60,841 nt of DNA, taken from contig NZ_MUNE01000184.1 in NCBI RefSeq assembly GCF_002154605.1, positions 1-60,841 on the forward strand, written 5' to 3'. The position numbers and the translations under genes were made by a program. This document shows, one piece after another, positions 1-10,055 of the stretch (its first letter is position 1; every line of letters begins with the position of its first letter). This DNA comes from Streptomyces milbemycinicus. Lineage in GTDB: Bacteria; Actinomycetota; Actinomycetes; Streptomycetales; Streptomycetaceae. The notes under the pieces were generated by a model, which worked only from the letters and a program-made list of their open reading frames with translations, made no database searches and was not told where the DNA came from.

Positions 1-1201
<1,201 letters not shown>

Positions 1202-1332
1202 CTTCAGGCCCGAAGCTCGCGGGGACGAACGGTAACTCCAGTCTGTCAGTGCTCTGCGTGAATGGAGGTGACCCGCCGGCCGGGGGCAAGGCCGGCGTGG
1301 TCCGGCCGCGTGTCGGAACTTCGCGATCTTGT

Positions 1333-2466
1333 TCAAGAATCGGTCGGTAGACCGACATGCTTATCTGGTGCCCGTCCCCGTGAGTGAGCGAGGTTGTTCC
1401 GCGAGGTCAGGGTAGTGGGGTGGTCCTCACCCAGGATGCGGATGCTGTCGGTCAGGGTCTGCTCGTACAGGGGAATCGCCCGACCAAGATCACCCGCCGA
1501 TTCATAAGCACCCGCGAGGTTGTTCCGCGAGGTCAGGGTAGCGGGGTGGCCCTCACCCAGGATGCGGATGCTGTCGGTCAGGGTCTGCTCGTACAGGGGA
1601 ATCGCCCGACCAAGATCACCCGCCGATTCATAAGCACCCGCGAGGTTGTTCCGCGAGGTCAGGGTAGCGGGGTGGCCCTCACCCAGAACCCGAACCCTGT
1701 CGGTCAGGGTCTGCTCGTACAGGGGAATCGCCCGACCAAGATCACCCGCCGATTCATAAGCACCCGCGAGGTTGTTCCGTGCGAGCAGGGTGTCGGGGTG
1801 GTCCTCGCCCAGGATGCGGATGCTGTCGGTCAGGGTCTGCTCGTACAGGGGAATCGCCCGACCAAGATCACCCGCCGATTCATAAGCACCCGCGAGGTTG
1901 TTCCGTGCGAACAGGGCCATGGGGTGGTCCTCGCCCAGGATGCGGATGCTGTCGGTCAGGGTCTGCTCGTACAGGGGAATCGCCCGACCAAGATCACCCG
2001 CCGCTAGGTAGAGGCCTGCGAGGTTGGACAGTGAAGCGACGAGATCGGATTCGTGGGCGTAAGGTACATCTGCTGCGAGTTGCCGATAAATTCTCAGCGA
2101 CTCATCGCTGACGCTCCGTGCTTGGTTCCACCGCCCTGCCTCTGAGAGCCGGTTGCCCAAGTTGTTTAGGGCAGATGCGAGGTCGGGCATGTAGGCGGTC
2201 GGGTTCTCCGCTGCGAGACGCCGGCGGATCTCGACTGCCTCCGCAGCAGTCTCCAAGGCCTCCTGTCGACGGCCGACCTCCGACAACATCGTGCCCAAGT
2301 TGTTCAGCGACATCGCGAGGTCGGGCATGTAGGCGGTCGGGTTCTCCGCTGCGAGACGCCGGCGGATCTCGTTTCCCGGGCCGGGTGCCTGCCCGGTTTC
2401 AGGTGGTGGTCCAGTCGCGAAGCTGGCGGGCGATCCGGGCGATGCCCAGGGAGCCTGCCGATGCAT
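1333..2466 (-). pseudogene. Truncated tetratricopeptide-repeat (kinesin-light-chain-like) protein
   Basis: From about residue 32 the translation is a run of 42-residue TPR units of the NNLAGAYESAGDLGRAIPLYEQ type, the kinesin-light-chain TPRs common in large actinobacterial signalling proteins. No N-terminal effector or NTPase domain is present. Recognisable TPR sequence starts at about 2373 and abuts the 3' end of the toxin gene at 2399, so the 5' part was probably lost in a rearrangement. The first 31 residues of the open frame, read antisense-shifted across the toxin gene, look like junction sequence. The C-terminus also leaves the repeat pattern abruptly. Whether any product is made is unknown. 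Confidence 0.6.
1384..2010 (-). repeat. Five tandem, nearly identical 126-bp repeats
   Basis: The segment beginning GAGGTTGTTCC recurs at about 1390, 1516, 1642, 1768 and 1894, exactly 126 bp apart. Each copy encodes one 42-residue TPR unit. Copies differ at only a few bases (for example GCGGATGCTG versus CCGAACCCTG in the third). Near identity at the DNA level points to recent amplification or gene conversion and makes the array prone to copy-number change. Confidence 0.9.
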
Positions 2467-2791
2467 CGTGGACGAGTGCGACCGCGTCCTTCGGGGGGTA
2501 GCTGAGTGGGTGTCCGCTCAGGGCGAGGAAGGCTTCAGCGCTGTGCCAGGCGAAGGCCTCGTTCGAGTGCTCCAGGCACGGGAGTTTGACCAGGGTCTGA
2601 AGCAGCGCGGCGGCCTTGAGGTGTGGAGAGCTGTAGATGTCACGGTCCATGGCCCGGGCATACATGCGTTCGACGGCGGCGTAGAGCGGTCCGAGGTCGT
2701 CGACCTGTGGGTCGCCGGGGAGCCGCTCGGCGGCATGCAGCAGGAACGGGACGTCGATGCGGGGTGGCTGGTGAGGGTCGGGCTGGCTCAC
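2399..2791 (-). CDS. Fic/Doc-like toxin with degenerate Fic motif
   Basis: The 130-residue protein resembles the toxin annotated as fic-family in Streptomyces toxin-antitoxin pairs. Segments such as LKAAALLQTLVKLPCLEHS and NEAFAWHSAEAFLALSGHPL line up with Doc, where KAAALLH precedes the HxFxDGNKR loop and a helix ending in LNG. Here the loop reads PCLEHSNEAFAW: the Asn remains, but the catalytic His, Phe, Gly, Lys and Arg are absent, so AMP or phosphate transfer by the usual route is doubtful. The GTG start overlaps the antitoxin stop by four bases (GTGA), which indicates translational coupling. The 3' end abuts the TPR remnant. Confidence 0.65.
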   Translation of the reverse strand: MSQPDPHQPPRIDVPFLLHAAERLPGDPQVDDLGPLYAAVERMYARAMDRDIYSSPHLKAAALLQTLVKLPCLEHSNEAFAWHSAEAFLALSGHPLSYPPKDAVALVHDASAGSLGIARIARQLRDWTTT

Positions 2792-3093
2792 GCGGCGTGG
2801 CCCTGCCCGTGGTGCCCAAGACTGCGGCGGGCTTCTTGCTCCGCGGCGCGCTGTTCTGGCCTGGGATCGATACCACTGGGCTCGGCGGCGAAGGCCTCGT
2901 GGCTGCGGGTCATGGAAGCGTCGAAGTGTTCCAGGAACGTCGCCTCGACCGCCGTGGCGCGCTCGAAGGCTGCCGACAGGATGTAGTCCTGCATGCTGAC
3001 CCCGGCGTTCTTGGCCGCGGCGGCGATCGCAGCACGCTGCCGTGGGTCAGGGAAGCGCAGGCTCATGGCTTTGGGCTCTTTGGACTCACTCAT
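2788..3093 (-). CDS. Ribbon-helix-helix antitoxin partner of the Fic-like toxin
   Basis: The 101-residue protein starts MSESKEPKAMSLRFPDP and continues with RQRAAIAAAAKNAGVSMQ, the pattern of a ribbon-helix-helix/DUF1778-like DNA-binding domain. The acidic, His-rich C-terminal half probably wraps the toxin. The start at 3093 was chosen because the RHH domain begins there and because a palindromic operator ends exactly at the ATG. A longer open frame to 3216 has no domain support. It is co-transcribed and translationally coupled with the toxin gene and is expected to repress its own operon. Confidence 0.65.
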   Translation of the reverse strand: MSESKEPKAMSLRFPDPRQRAAIAAAAKNAGVSMQDYILSAAFERATAVEATFLEHFDASMTRSHEAFAAEPSGIDPRPEQRAAEQEARRSLGHHGQGHAA

Positions 3094-3117
3094 GATACCT
3101 ACGGTATCAGCGATACC
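3094..3117 (-). promoter_or_regulatory. Overlapping palindromic operator of the toxin-antitoxin operon
   Basis: Two perfect 6-3-6 inverted repeats share a central half-site: GATACC (3094-3099), GGTATC (3103-3108) and GATACC (3112-3117). The three alternating half-sites touch the antitoxin ATG, leaving no room for an RBS, so the transcript may be leaderless and the promoter lies inside the operator. This is the layout expected of RHH autoregulation. Confidence 0.75.
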
Positions 3118-3175
3118 AGATGACCGCTGCTTCGGCTCGACTCGGCCGGTTGGAGCATCATCCACGACGCGCCCG

Positions 3176-3442
3176 TGCCGCGAATACCTGCGGCGGCGTC
3201 TGGGCATCCGGCACACCGTCCCGGAGAAGACCGACAGTCAGGCCGCCCGCCTGCGCAAAGGCTCACGCGGAGGACGGCCACCCAGTTTCGACGAAGAGCG
3301 TTACAAGAAGCGCAATACCGTAGAACCGGCGATCAACCGGCTCAAGCAGTCCCGAGCGGTGGCCACGCGGTACGACAAGCGCGGTTACGTCTTCCTCGGC
3401 ACCGTCACCGCAGCGTCGCTTGCAGTATGGCTCCGGTCCTGA
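3176..3442 (+). pseudogene. 3' fragment of an IS5-family transposase
   Basis: About 88 C-terminal residues are recognisable, including GIRHTVPEKTDSQAARLRKG, the Glu-bearing NTVEPAINRLKQSRA helix and YDKRGYVFLGTVTAASLAVW. The frame upstream belongs to the antitoxin region in antisense, so the first part of the transposase and both IS ends are gone. Confidence 0.75.
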
Positions 3443-3505
3443 CAAATGCGAGGCAGGTCAGCACCCGCTCGGGCCGGTCTGTGGGTGCCGTCCTATGGTT
3501 CCGGG

Positions 3506-4075
3506 ATGAGTAACTCTGCTGCGGCTGCTGTCCTCACAACTGCCGACCTGTCTGAAGCGATACGTGCGGTGCGTACCTTGCTGGGCATGGCAGACGCCGG
3601 TCAGGCAGAGGTTGACTTCGAAGCCGTGATCAGGTCGCCGGACGTGCTGGCGCAAGTGCGTCACGTACTGCCCGACCTCGAATGGTGGGCGTCGGCTGGC
3701 AAAGAGCACGGTTCGTCGGAGGCTGGCGACAACCCTGCAGACTGTCTGCCGATCCGAGTGTTCGACTGGTGTCGTCCGCTGGACCGCGCTGAGCCCTTCA
3801 TCGCTGCTCTGGGGCCAGATCCCGCGGCTGTTCGGTGGGATCTGGACGGATGGCCTGCGGTTCCCGAAGCGGGACTGGAGGCGATCTCGCAGAAGTACGC
3901 GTACCTCACGCTGACAGTGAATTCCCGGGACCTCTACCAGGACGAGCCGTCGCAGGACCACACCGTCCACGTGCACGTCCGGAACCGGAACGGCGACCAG
4001 GTCGCCCGCGTCCATTGGCTCGCCGATCAAGTGGGTGGCCGATTCACAGGCAGGGTGGAGTTGGCGCCTCTGTAA
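3506..4075 (+). CDS. Hypothetical protein
   Basis: The 189-residue protein is not recognised. The start at 3506 (MSNSAAAAV) is preferred over an in-frame ATG at 3446 because it has a GG-rich stretch just upstream and the earlier residues look like random GC-rich translation. There are no membrane segments or signal peptide. The C-terminal half (about 120-189) is rich in alternating hydrophobic residues (YLTLTVNSRDLY, HTVHVHVRN), suggesting a beta-sheet. It stands alone between IS debris. Confidence 0.45.
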   Translation: MSNSAAAAVLTTADLSEAIRAVRTLLGMADAGQAEVDFEAVIRSPDVLAQVRHVLPDLEWWASAGKEHGSSEAGDNPADCLPIRVFDWCRPLDRAEPFIAALGPDPAAVRWDLDGWPAVPEAGLEAISQKYAYLTLTVNSRDLYQDEPSQDHTVHVHVRNRNGDQVARVHWLADQVGGRFTGRVELAPL

Positions 4076-4221
4076 CCCCTCAGCAAACAGGCAAGACCGC
4101 CGTCTCCATCTGCCTCTGTCACATGATCGACCGGACAAGTCCTAGCCGCATAGGGGTTGAGTGGCCCGTCCACATCGAGGAACAGCAGTGGCCGGTTCAC
4201 GATCTCCCCCTCGCTCAACAT
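4027..4221 (-). pseudogene. N-terminal remnant of a HAD-family protein
   Basis: Reading from 4221, the first 25 or so residues include RPLLFLDVDGPLNPYAA, which contains the DxDG motif I of haloacid-dehalogenase-like phosphatases and is typical of Streptomyces HAD proteins. The frame then turns into unrelated sequence and stops, so only the first catalytic motif survives. It overlaps the end of the preceding hypothetical gene. Confidence 0.5.
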
Positions 4222-4510
4222 CGGCTGCGCCGTGGCAACGTAGCTGCACCTATCGTCTCAGCGTCGGTTCGATCTGATGTGATGATCCCAGCATGGTGGG
4301 TGTGATCACGGCATCGGGGCCATCGTGGATAGCCCCGTACTCCGGACTTCAGTGCCGGGGTCTGACATGCCCTGTGTTCAGGCGAAGGTGAGCGACCGGG
4401 TGGCGTCGTCCTCTCCGCGCAGGCGGAGGTGAGCCGCAGCCGAGAGCGAGGAGAACGCGTACGTGGCCGTGTTCTCCTCAGTTCATGGGAAGGCTTGCAG
4501 GCTGCCACGT
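4222..4510. other. Intergenic stretch with one CRISPR-repeat-like hairpin
   Basis: No gene is recognised here. Bases 4408-4436 form a 29-nt segment that resembles actinobacterial type I-E repeats: a CTCCGC/GCGGAG stem followed by GTGAGCCG. A weaker look-alike ends near 4395. The spacing between them (about 41) is not that of an array, so at most this is a decayed remnant. Confidence 0.2.
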
Positions 4511-4891
4511 TCAGGAGAAGACCATGGGAGCCCCTTCGCGCACACAGACCTCGAGGACCGCTACCAGACCCGAGGCATCCTCGAGGAGATCGTCTGCAGA
4601 ACGTCCCAGGTCTCCAGCGGCCCAATCCGCCACGATCTTGCTAAGCCGGGGAAGTACTTGCTCACATTCAGCCACCGAGAGCTGACCTCGATCATCCGGA
4701 TGATCGAGCAACGGCCCAAGCGGGCTCGTGACCGTGCTCCAAGGTCGGTCGCCCCCAAAGCCCTGCATGGCCTGGAGATCGATGCCGTCAGCCGCGGCAA
4801 GTGCATTGCGGAATGCATCGAAACCAGAGTACGACCAACTTGACTCAACATCGTCCACGTCGCTGCTGCCCGGGTAGAGGGTCAATCCCAC
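4511..4891 (-). CDS. Hypothetical protein
   Basis: The 126-residue acidic protein (LTLYPGSSDVDDVESSWSYS at the N-terminus) is not assigned to a family I can name. The start is the GTG at 4891, which has AAGGAG eight bases upstream. An alternative GTG at 4900 overlaps that RBS and is unlikely. There is no signal peptide or membrane segment. The size, acidity and Trp-containing N-terminus would suit a small cytosolic immunity- or antitoxin-like protein, but this is only an impression. Confidence 0.5.
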   Translation of the reverse strand: MGLTLYPGSSDVDDVESSWSYSGFDAFRNALAAADGIDLQAMQGFGGDRPWSTVTSPLGPLLDHPDDRGQLSVAECEQVLPRLSKIVADWAAGDLGRSADDLLEDASGLVAVLEVCVREGAPMVFS

Positions 4892-5007
4892 TGCGGACAC
4901 TCCTTGTTCGCCACATACTCAGGGTCGGGTCGCCGGGTGCGCGGCGGTCCGTGGCTTTATCGACGACTCACGGGTCTGGCACAAGTTCCGTGACCAGTAA
5001 CGCAGCG

Positions 5008-5445
5008 TTATGAGTCGATGTCGAAGAGCGGGACGTCAGCGGAGGCCGGTGGCGGGGCAAGTACTGTGCGAATGCGGTTGAGCGTTGTGAGCCATCGGCT
5101 TGCGTCAGCCGGGTCGAGCCAGTTTGCGGCCAGTCCAGAGTCGTCGTCGAGGATGCGGGTGAGGGCTTCGGCCGCGAGCATCCGAAGATCGGCCGGGAAG
5201 GCCGGCATGGCTTTCTCCGGGCCGTAGGCTGTGTCGATCGGTTCGCCGCCTGGGCACTGCACCGCGATCAGCGCGGCCGCGGCGACCGCCTCTTCCGCTT
5301 CCGCGAGGTAGCCGGTGGCGTTGACTGTACGAGCGAGGACGCCGCGGATCAGGACCTCGCGTTCCTCGGGGTTCGCGTTGTCCAGCGCAATGGCGAAGTC
5401 CGCAGCCGTGTCATTGTCGAAGGGGCCGGTGTCCCAGGTACCCAC
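5008..5445 (-). CDS. DUF4259 domain protein
   Basis: The 145-residue protein begins VGTWDTGPFDNDTAADFA, the hallmark of DUF4259, a small all-helical family of unknown function found widely in bacteria, often near mobile or toxin loci. The start is the GTG at 5445, preceded by AAGGAG at a six-base spacing. The longer open frame to 5505 lacks this. The helical remainder (AEAEEAVAAAALIAVQC, DLRMLAAEALTRIL) matches the family. It lies just downstream of a broken ISL3 element. Confidence 0.75.
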   Translation of the reverse strand: MGTWDTGPFDNDTAADFAIALDNANPEEREVLIRGVLARTVNATGYLAEAEEAVAAAALIAVQCPGGEPIDTAYGPEKAMPAFPADLRMLAAEALTRILDDDSGLAANWLDPADASRWLTTLNRIRTVLAPPPASADVPLFDIDS

Positions 5446-5501
5446 GATGTTCTCCTTGACTGGTTGTGCGGTGATCCTTGCACCGGCCACTGACAGCAAG
5501 G

Positions 5502-6698
5502 TCACGTGGCCAGTAGGACTCGTTTACGCAGGAGACCGAAGCCGGCGCGGCCGAACATCTGCCGTTTGAGCATCTTGATCCTGTTGACGGCTCCTTCGAC
5601 CGGGCCGGAGTTCCAGTCGGTGGTCAGTCCGGCGGTCACTGCGTCGAAGTCGCTGTGCAGGCCGACGGCAAAGCTGCTGATGCTGGGCAGATTGGCGTCC
5701 GTGGCGTCGTTGACCCAGTCGGGCAGGCGGGTGCCGCGGAGTGTCGTGAGCATTTCTGCGAACGAGCTGACCAGGCACGCGGTGGTCTCCAGCTCGGGGC
5801 AGTGGTCGAGCACGGCTTTTCGGTGCAGTTTCTCCTCTTCGGTGAGGGCGGCCGGGTGCCGGGTGAGCTAACCGGTTACCTGTCGCACCGACGGCGGTGG
5901 TGGAGGAGGCGTGATGCCTTCCCGCTGCGGCAGGTCGCGCCGGGCCCAGTCGCGGACGGTGGAGTAGTGGCCGTGGAAGCCGCGGGCGGTGATCTCACGG
6001 TGGAGATCAAGGACCGTGATTCTTCCATCGGTCTCGGCCCAGCGTTGCGTCAAGTAGGGCTTGAACGGGTCGAGTTTGCTGGGTAGTTGGCGCTTGCGGC
6101 CCTTGACCATGTCTTGCCAGCGGGAGGCTCGTGCGTACCGCTGGACGGTGTGACGTCCCCAGTCCAGGTGGCGGGCCATGTGGCGCAGACCCATGCCCTG
6201 GGCGAGGAGGTCGTGGACGAGGGCGTGGTGGGTGCGGGCCCGCTCGGCGAACTTGCCGGTCGGGTCATCTGCTTCGTCGCCTTGGCCTAGGGCCGCCTCG
6301 ACAGGCGTCTCCCACTCGGGCTCGGATTCCGGGCTGGCCGGCGGCAGGCCCCGCAGGCAGGAGCGGTGGGCGGCGACGGTCTTCTCGACCGCGACGGCCA
6401 GGTTCTGCCAGAGATGGAACCGGTCGGCGACCTGGAGAGCCTGGGGTGCGGCGGTGGCGGCTGCGTCGGCGTAGGCGCCGGCGCGGTCACGGCAGATGAC
6501 CTTGATGCCGGGGTGGGCCCGCAGCCACGGGGCGAGGGTGGCCGCGTCACGTTCGGGCAGCAGGTCGAGGACCTGGTGGGTCTCGGCATCGATCACGACG
6601 GTTCCGTAGACGTGGCCCTTGCTTATCTTGAGTTGATCGTTCGCTCGAGGCTGTGACCTGCGTGGTCTCGTCGAGGACGTCGTCCTCGACGAGACCAC
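5502..6698 (-). pseudogene. ISL3-family transposase, 5'-truncated and amber-interrupted
   Basis: Residues GHVYGTVVIDAET, DLLPERD, VICRDRAGAYADAA and ADRFHLWQNLAVAVE identify the DDE domain of an ISL3 transposase, and the C-terminal piece (NSGPVEGAVNRIKMLKRQMF) carries the last catalytic region. The two open stretches are in the same frame, separated by one TAG at 5868-5870 where family members usually have Trp (TGG), so a single nonsense mutation split them. The N-terminal zinc-finger and helix-turn-helix are missing; recognisable sequence stops near 6640, next to a large hairpin. Confidence 0.8.
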
Positions 6699-6699
6699 G
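6661..6699. repeat. Perfect 18-bp inverted repeat with 3-nt loop
   Basis: Arm 6661-6678 (CGTGGTCTCGTCGAGGAC) is the exact reverse complement of 6682-6699, with only GTC between. It sits at the point where the ISL3 coding sequence is cut off and 65 bp before the next IS. It could be a terminator stem (no U tract follows on either side), a recombination hot spot, or the product of a fold-back rearrangement. Confidence 0.8.
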
Positions 6700-6763
6700 G
6701 GGTGACGCGAGAGCCTGGTCAGCAGGGGCCGATCGTTACCGAAGAGCGACGTGGCCTCGGGGG

Positions 6764-7965
6764 TGTGGGTGCCGGAAACGCTGTCAACCTATGCGACCTG
6801 CTTGTATTCGCGGATGAGGCCACCAAGCCGATCACGCCGGGAGACCGATGTGGAGGCGCTGGCTGGCCGCGGTTCAGGTGTGATCAGCGGGTCTGGTGGC
6901 CGTTGGCCGAGGGATCGGTGTGGCCGGTGTCTGTTGTAGTGCTCTGCGTACTCATTGACGACGAGGCGGAGGTGGTTCTGGCCGGTGATCAGGATGCGGT
7001 CGGTGGCCTCGCGGCGACATGATCCGATCCAGCGTTCTGCGATTGAGTTCATCCGGGGCGCCTGGGGCAGTGTCGGGATGACCTGCACGCCGACCGCTTG
7101 GAAGACGGCGTCGAAGCTGTCGGTGAAGTACGCGCCGCGGTCCCGGATGAGGAACCTGATCGACCCCGCGCGGTCGCCGAGGTCCATGAGGTAGTTGCGT
7201 GCCTGCTGAGTGATCCACGGGCCGGTCGGGTGCCGGGTGATGCCGGCGATGTGTACCCGCCGGGTGCCGTGGTCGATGAAGAACAGCACGAACCAGCGCC
7301 GCAAGAAGGCGGTGTCGATGTGGAAGAGGTCGGTGGCCACGATCGCGGAGGCCTGGGCCTTGAGGAAGGTAGCCCAGGAGCGGTCCGTGCGCTGCGGCGA
7401 CGGGTCAATCCCGGCCTCCTTCAGGATCGACCAGACGGTCGAGGCGGCGACTTTGCGTCCCAGACCGAGGAGTTCTCCTTGGATGCGGCGGTATCCCCAT
7501 CCGGGGTTCTCCCGCGCCAAACGCACGACCAACTGCCGCAGCGCCTCTGGTTTCGGTGGTCGACCAGGACGACGGGAGGGGTAGGTCCATTTCCAAGCGA
7601 TGAGCCGTGCGTGCCAGCGCAGAACCGATCGCGGAGTGACCAGCAAGGCCACCTGGGTACGCCGTTCCTTGCTCACGATCCGGAGCAGAGCTGCCATGAC
7701 GGCCCTGTCGCTCCAGGAGAACCGAGGCCGAGGCCGGTTGCGCTGCGCGATGGCGAGCTGATGCCGGAGCATCAAGATCTCGACATCTTTCGCCGCACTC
7801 GAGCGGGCCAGGAGGACAAGCCACTGGAACCTCTGACAGGCGAGCAGGTAGATCAGCCGTATCACCACGCCCCGCATGTTGCCCCAGAACAGCCTGCAGC
7901 CACCCGAGCTCTGGCAAACTCGAACCGGCAGGTCAACCCGAGTGACATACTTTCCGGCACCCACA
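6764..7965 (-). mobile_element. Complete 1.2-kb IS, copy 1 of a three-copy family
   Basis: TGTGGGTGCCGGAAA at 6764-6778 is the inverse of 7951-7965, with weaker pairing continuing about eight bases inward (TGTCA on both sides). The same tips bound the element at 12381-13585, and one tip ends the fragment finishing near 9016. The transposase gene inside is intact. Confidence 0.85.
6789..7877 (-). CDS. Integrase-core (DDE) transposase, intact copy
   Basis: The 362-residue transposase starts at MRGVVIRLIYLLAC; a longer frame reaching 7964 runs into the terminal repeat and is not credible. Catalytic residues are seen in VATDLFHIDTA (Asp), LIRDRGAYF (Asp) and NSIAERWIGSC (Glu). The N-terminal LRHQLAIAQRN segment and SWSDRAVMAALLR helix-turn-helix are present. 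It is about 85-90% identical to the broken copies at 8131-8991 and 12469-13558 and could supply transposase to both. Confidence 0.85.
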   Translation of the reverse strand: MRGVVIRLIYLLACQRFQWLVLLARSSAAKDVEILMLRHQLAIAQRNRPRPRFSWSDRAVMAALLRIVSKERRTQVALLVTPRSVLRWHARLIAWKWTYPSRRPGRPPKPEALRQLVVRLARENPGWGYRRIQGELLGLGRKVAASTVWSILKEAGIDPSPQRTDRSWATFLKAQASAIVATDLFHIDTAFLRRWFVLFFIDHGTRRVHIAGITRHPTGPWITQQARNYLMDLGDRAGSIRFLIRDRGAYFTDSFDAVFQAVGVQVIPTLPQAPRMNSIAERWIGSCRREATDRILITGQNHLRLVVNEYAEHYNRHRPHRSLGQRPPDPLITPEPRPASASTSVSRRDRLGGLIREYKQVA

Positions 7966-8130
7966 GGCGTCCTTGCCTCCCTGTTTGCGTAACAGCACCG
8001 CCGGAACGGAGAGCAGCCTCCGCGTCACCTGATACACCAGCGAGACAATCACCCGGGCATGATCCCAGCCTGCCCACGAGGTCCACCAGATCCGCAATGA
8101 GCTGCAGCGACGCATTTATGAACGGCACAG

Positions 8131-8991
8131 GCCCTGCTGGTCACCCCGCGATCGATCCTGCGCTGGCACGCACGACTCATCGCCTGGAAGTGGACCTACC
8201 CGGCCCGTCGACCAGGTCGGCCACCGAAACCAGAGGCGCTGCGGCAACTGGTCGTGCGGCTGGCGCGGGAGAACCCGGGATGGGGATACCGCCGCATCCA
8301 TGGTGAGCTCGTCGGGCTGGGACGCAATATCGCCGCCTCCACTGTCTGGTCGATCCTCAAGGAGGCCGGGATCAACCCGTCACCGCAGCGCACGGACCGC
8401 TCCTGGTCTGTCTTCCTCAAAGCGCAGGCCACTGCGATCGTGGCAACAGACCTGTTCCACATCGACACGGTCTTCTTACGGCGCTGGTTCGTTCTCTTCT
8501 TCATCGAGCACGACACCCGCCGCGTACACATCGCCGGCATCACCCGACACCCCACAGGCCCATGGGTTACCCAGCAAGCACGAAACTACCTCATGGACCT
8601 GGGAGACCATGCCCAGTCGATCAGGTTCCTCATCCGGGACCGCGGCACATACTTCACCGACAGCTTCGACGCTATCTTCCAGGCGATCGGCACACGGGTC
8701 CTTCCAACACTGCCCCAAGTACCCCGGATGAACGCGATCGCAGAACGCTGGATCGGATCATGCCGCCGCGAAGCCACCGACCGCATCCTGATCAGCGGAC
8801 AACGCCACCTCCCCCTCGTCGTCAACGAATACGCACAGCACTACAACCAACACCGCCCACGCCGATCCCTCGGACAACGACCACCAGCCCCGCAGATCGC
8901 CCCTGAACCGCGGTCAGCCAGCGACAGCACAACAGTCTCCCGGCAAGATCGGCTCGGTGGCCTCATCCACGAATACACGCAGGTCGCATAG
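8131..8991 (+). pseudogene. 5'-truncated copy of the same IS transposase
   Basis: Recognisable coding sequence starts in frame at 8131 (ALLVTPRSILRWHAR) and runs to the normal C-terminus (LGGLIHEYTQVA). The first 90 or so residues and the left IS end are missing. The DDE residues are present. The right IS tip (TTTCCGGCCCCCAC, 9002-9015) is retained with one base change from the other copies. It lies head to head with copy 1. Confidence 0.8.
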
Positions 8992-9028
8992 GGTGACACC
9001 GTTTCCGGCCCCCACAGGCTGATAGCAG

Positions 9029-9097
9029 ATGATCCGGCTGCGAGGAGTGCGGCACGCGCTGGCCGTCGTCCTCGACCTGACCGCGTGCGCGGTGGCG
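9029..9097 (+). pseudogene. Short ISAs1-family transposase fragment
   Basis: About 22 residues (RGVRHALAVVLDLTACAV) match the conserved N-terminal segment of ISAs1-family transposases. Nothing of the family follows. A longer piece of the same region of such a gene lies at 10580-10920. Confidence 0.55.
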
Positions 9098-9446
9098 GAC
9101 CGACAGCGCACCCCGCGCTATGGCGGCCTGGCGCAACCTCGAAGAACATCGCCTCCGGCCGTCGCCGCAATGCGCGTGACGCCCGCCGCCCCCTCACACT
9201 CCTCGGCCTCGCCTGAGCACGAAGTGGACGTCACTCGACTACGCCGAAGCCCTGAGGGCTGTCGCAGAATAACTTCAGGCTGTGATCTTGGTCAGGCGGG
9301 CTGTCTCGCGAGGTCATCGACTGGAACGGCGCTTCGGCGTTCGTGAGTTATTTTCCGACGGCTCCCTGGGCCGCTCAGGGGTCGACCGGGTCCGGCGCAT
9401 GCGTTCTCGGCGTTCTCTCAGGCCGAGACCGAGAGGTAACGCCGCC
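9098..9446. other. Gene-free stretch
   Basis: I see no supported gene, hairpin or repeat here. The open frames on either strand show no codon-position bias or family resemblance. The segment is presumably leftover IS and intergenic DNA downstream of the hypothetical gene on the minus strand. Confidence 0.4.
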
Positions 9447-10055
9447 TCAGATGGTCGGGGTGTCGTCAACAATCGGCCTGTGAATCTCAACGACCGGCTT
9501 CCACCCCGCGGAGAACTCGATGAAGTCCGCACGGGTGGGGTAGGTGTCGAGCGCGCGACGGTCACGCTTGGGGCTGTCGCTCCCCTTGCGCCCCCGGGGA
9601 ATCTGCTCCTCGAAGATGTCGACCTTCACGTCGGGAACCTCCTTGAGGCCCTGGCGCCAGATCTGCACGACGTCGGCGCCGAAGGCCTGCCGGGCCGCAG
9701 CGTAAAGGGCCGTGAGGGCCCCCTTGTCCCCACCAGGGACGAAAAGTGCCAGGTCCAGCACGACACCGGCGGACTGGAGGACCTCGATGGTCACCGAGCC
9801 GTTCTCGTCAGCCAAGTAGATTCCGGCTTCATTCTCGTCGTCAGGAAGGCAGGAGACCTCTTCCTGGAATACGGTTCTCGCCGTGATCGAGCCGCCCTCG
9901 AAATCCTCACCGGACTTGGTCAGAAAAGCAGGGACATAGCAGTCGGGAAGCTTGAGTTCTGCCGTGTCGGCAGAAATGAAGAGCCTGTCCTTCACGCCGA
10001 GCTTCGTCACCTCTTCCAGCGAGAGGCGGCGAGCGGCGATCTTCTCCGTGTTCAC
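9447..10055 (-). CDS. Hypothetical protein
   Basis: The 202-residue cytosolic protein is not recognised. The start is the GTG at 10055 (VNTEKIAARRLSLEEVTKLG), which has GAAAGGGA five bases upstream; the longer frame to 10103 has no RBS. It is moderately acidic and mixed alpha/beta, with a helical stretch LTALYAAARQAFGADVVQ at about 130-147. There is no signal peptide or membrane segment. GC content is slightly lower and A-rich codons are more frequent than in the neighbouring IS genes, suggesting a different origin. Confidence 0.6.
   Translation of the reverse strand: MNTEKIAARRLSLEEVTKLGVKDRLFISADTAELKLPDCYVPAFLTKSGEDFEGGSITARTVFQEEVSCLPDDENEAGIYLADENGSVTIEVLQSAGVVLDLALFVPGGDKGALTALYAAARQAFGADVVQIWRQGLKEVPDVKVDIFEEQIPRGRKGSDSPKRDRRALDTYPTRADFIEFSAGWKPVVEIHRPIVDDTPTI

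Noticed and set aside
1384..2007. A repetitive plus-strand frame opposite the TPR gene
   Set aside because: Its 42-residue repeats simply mirror the minus-strand TPR repeats; the codon-position bias supports the minus strand.
4408..4436. A second CRISPR array near 4.4 kb
   Set aside because: Only one repeat-like segment is convincing and neighbouring look-alikes are not at type I-E spacing.
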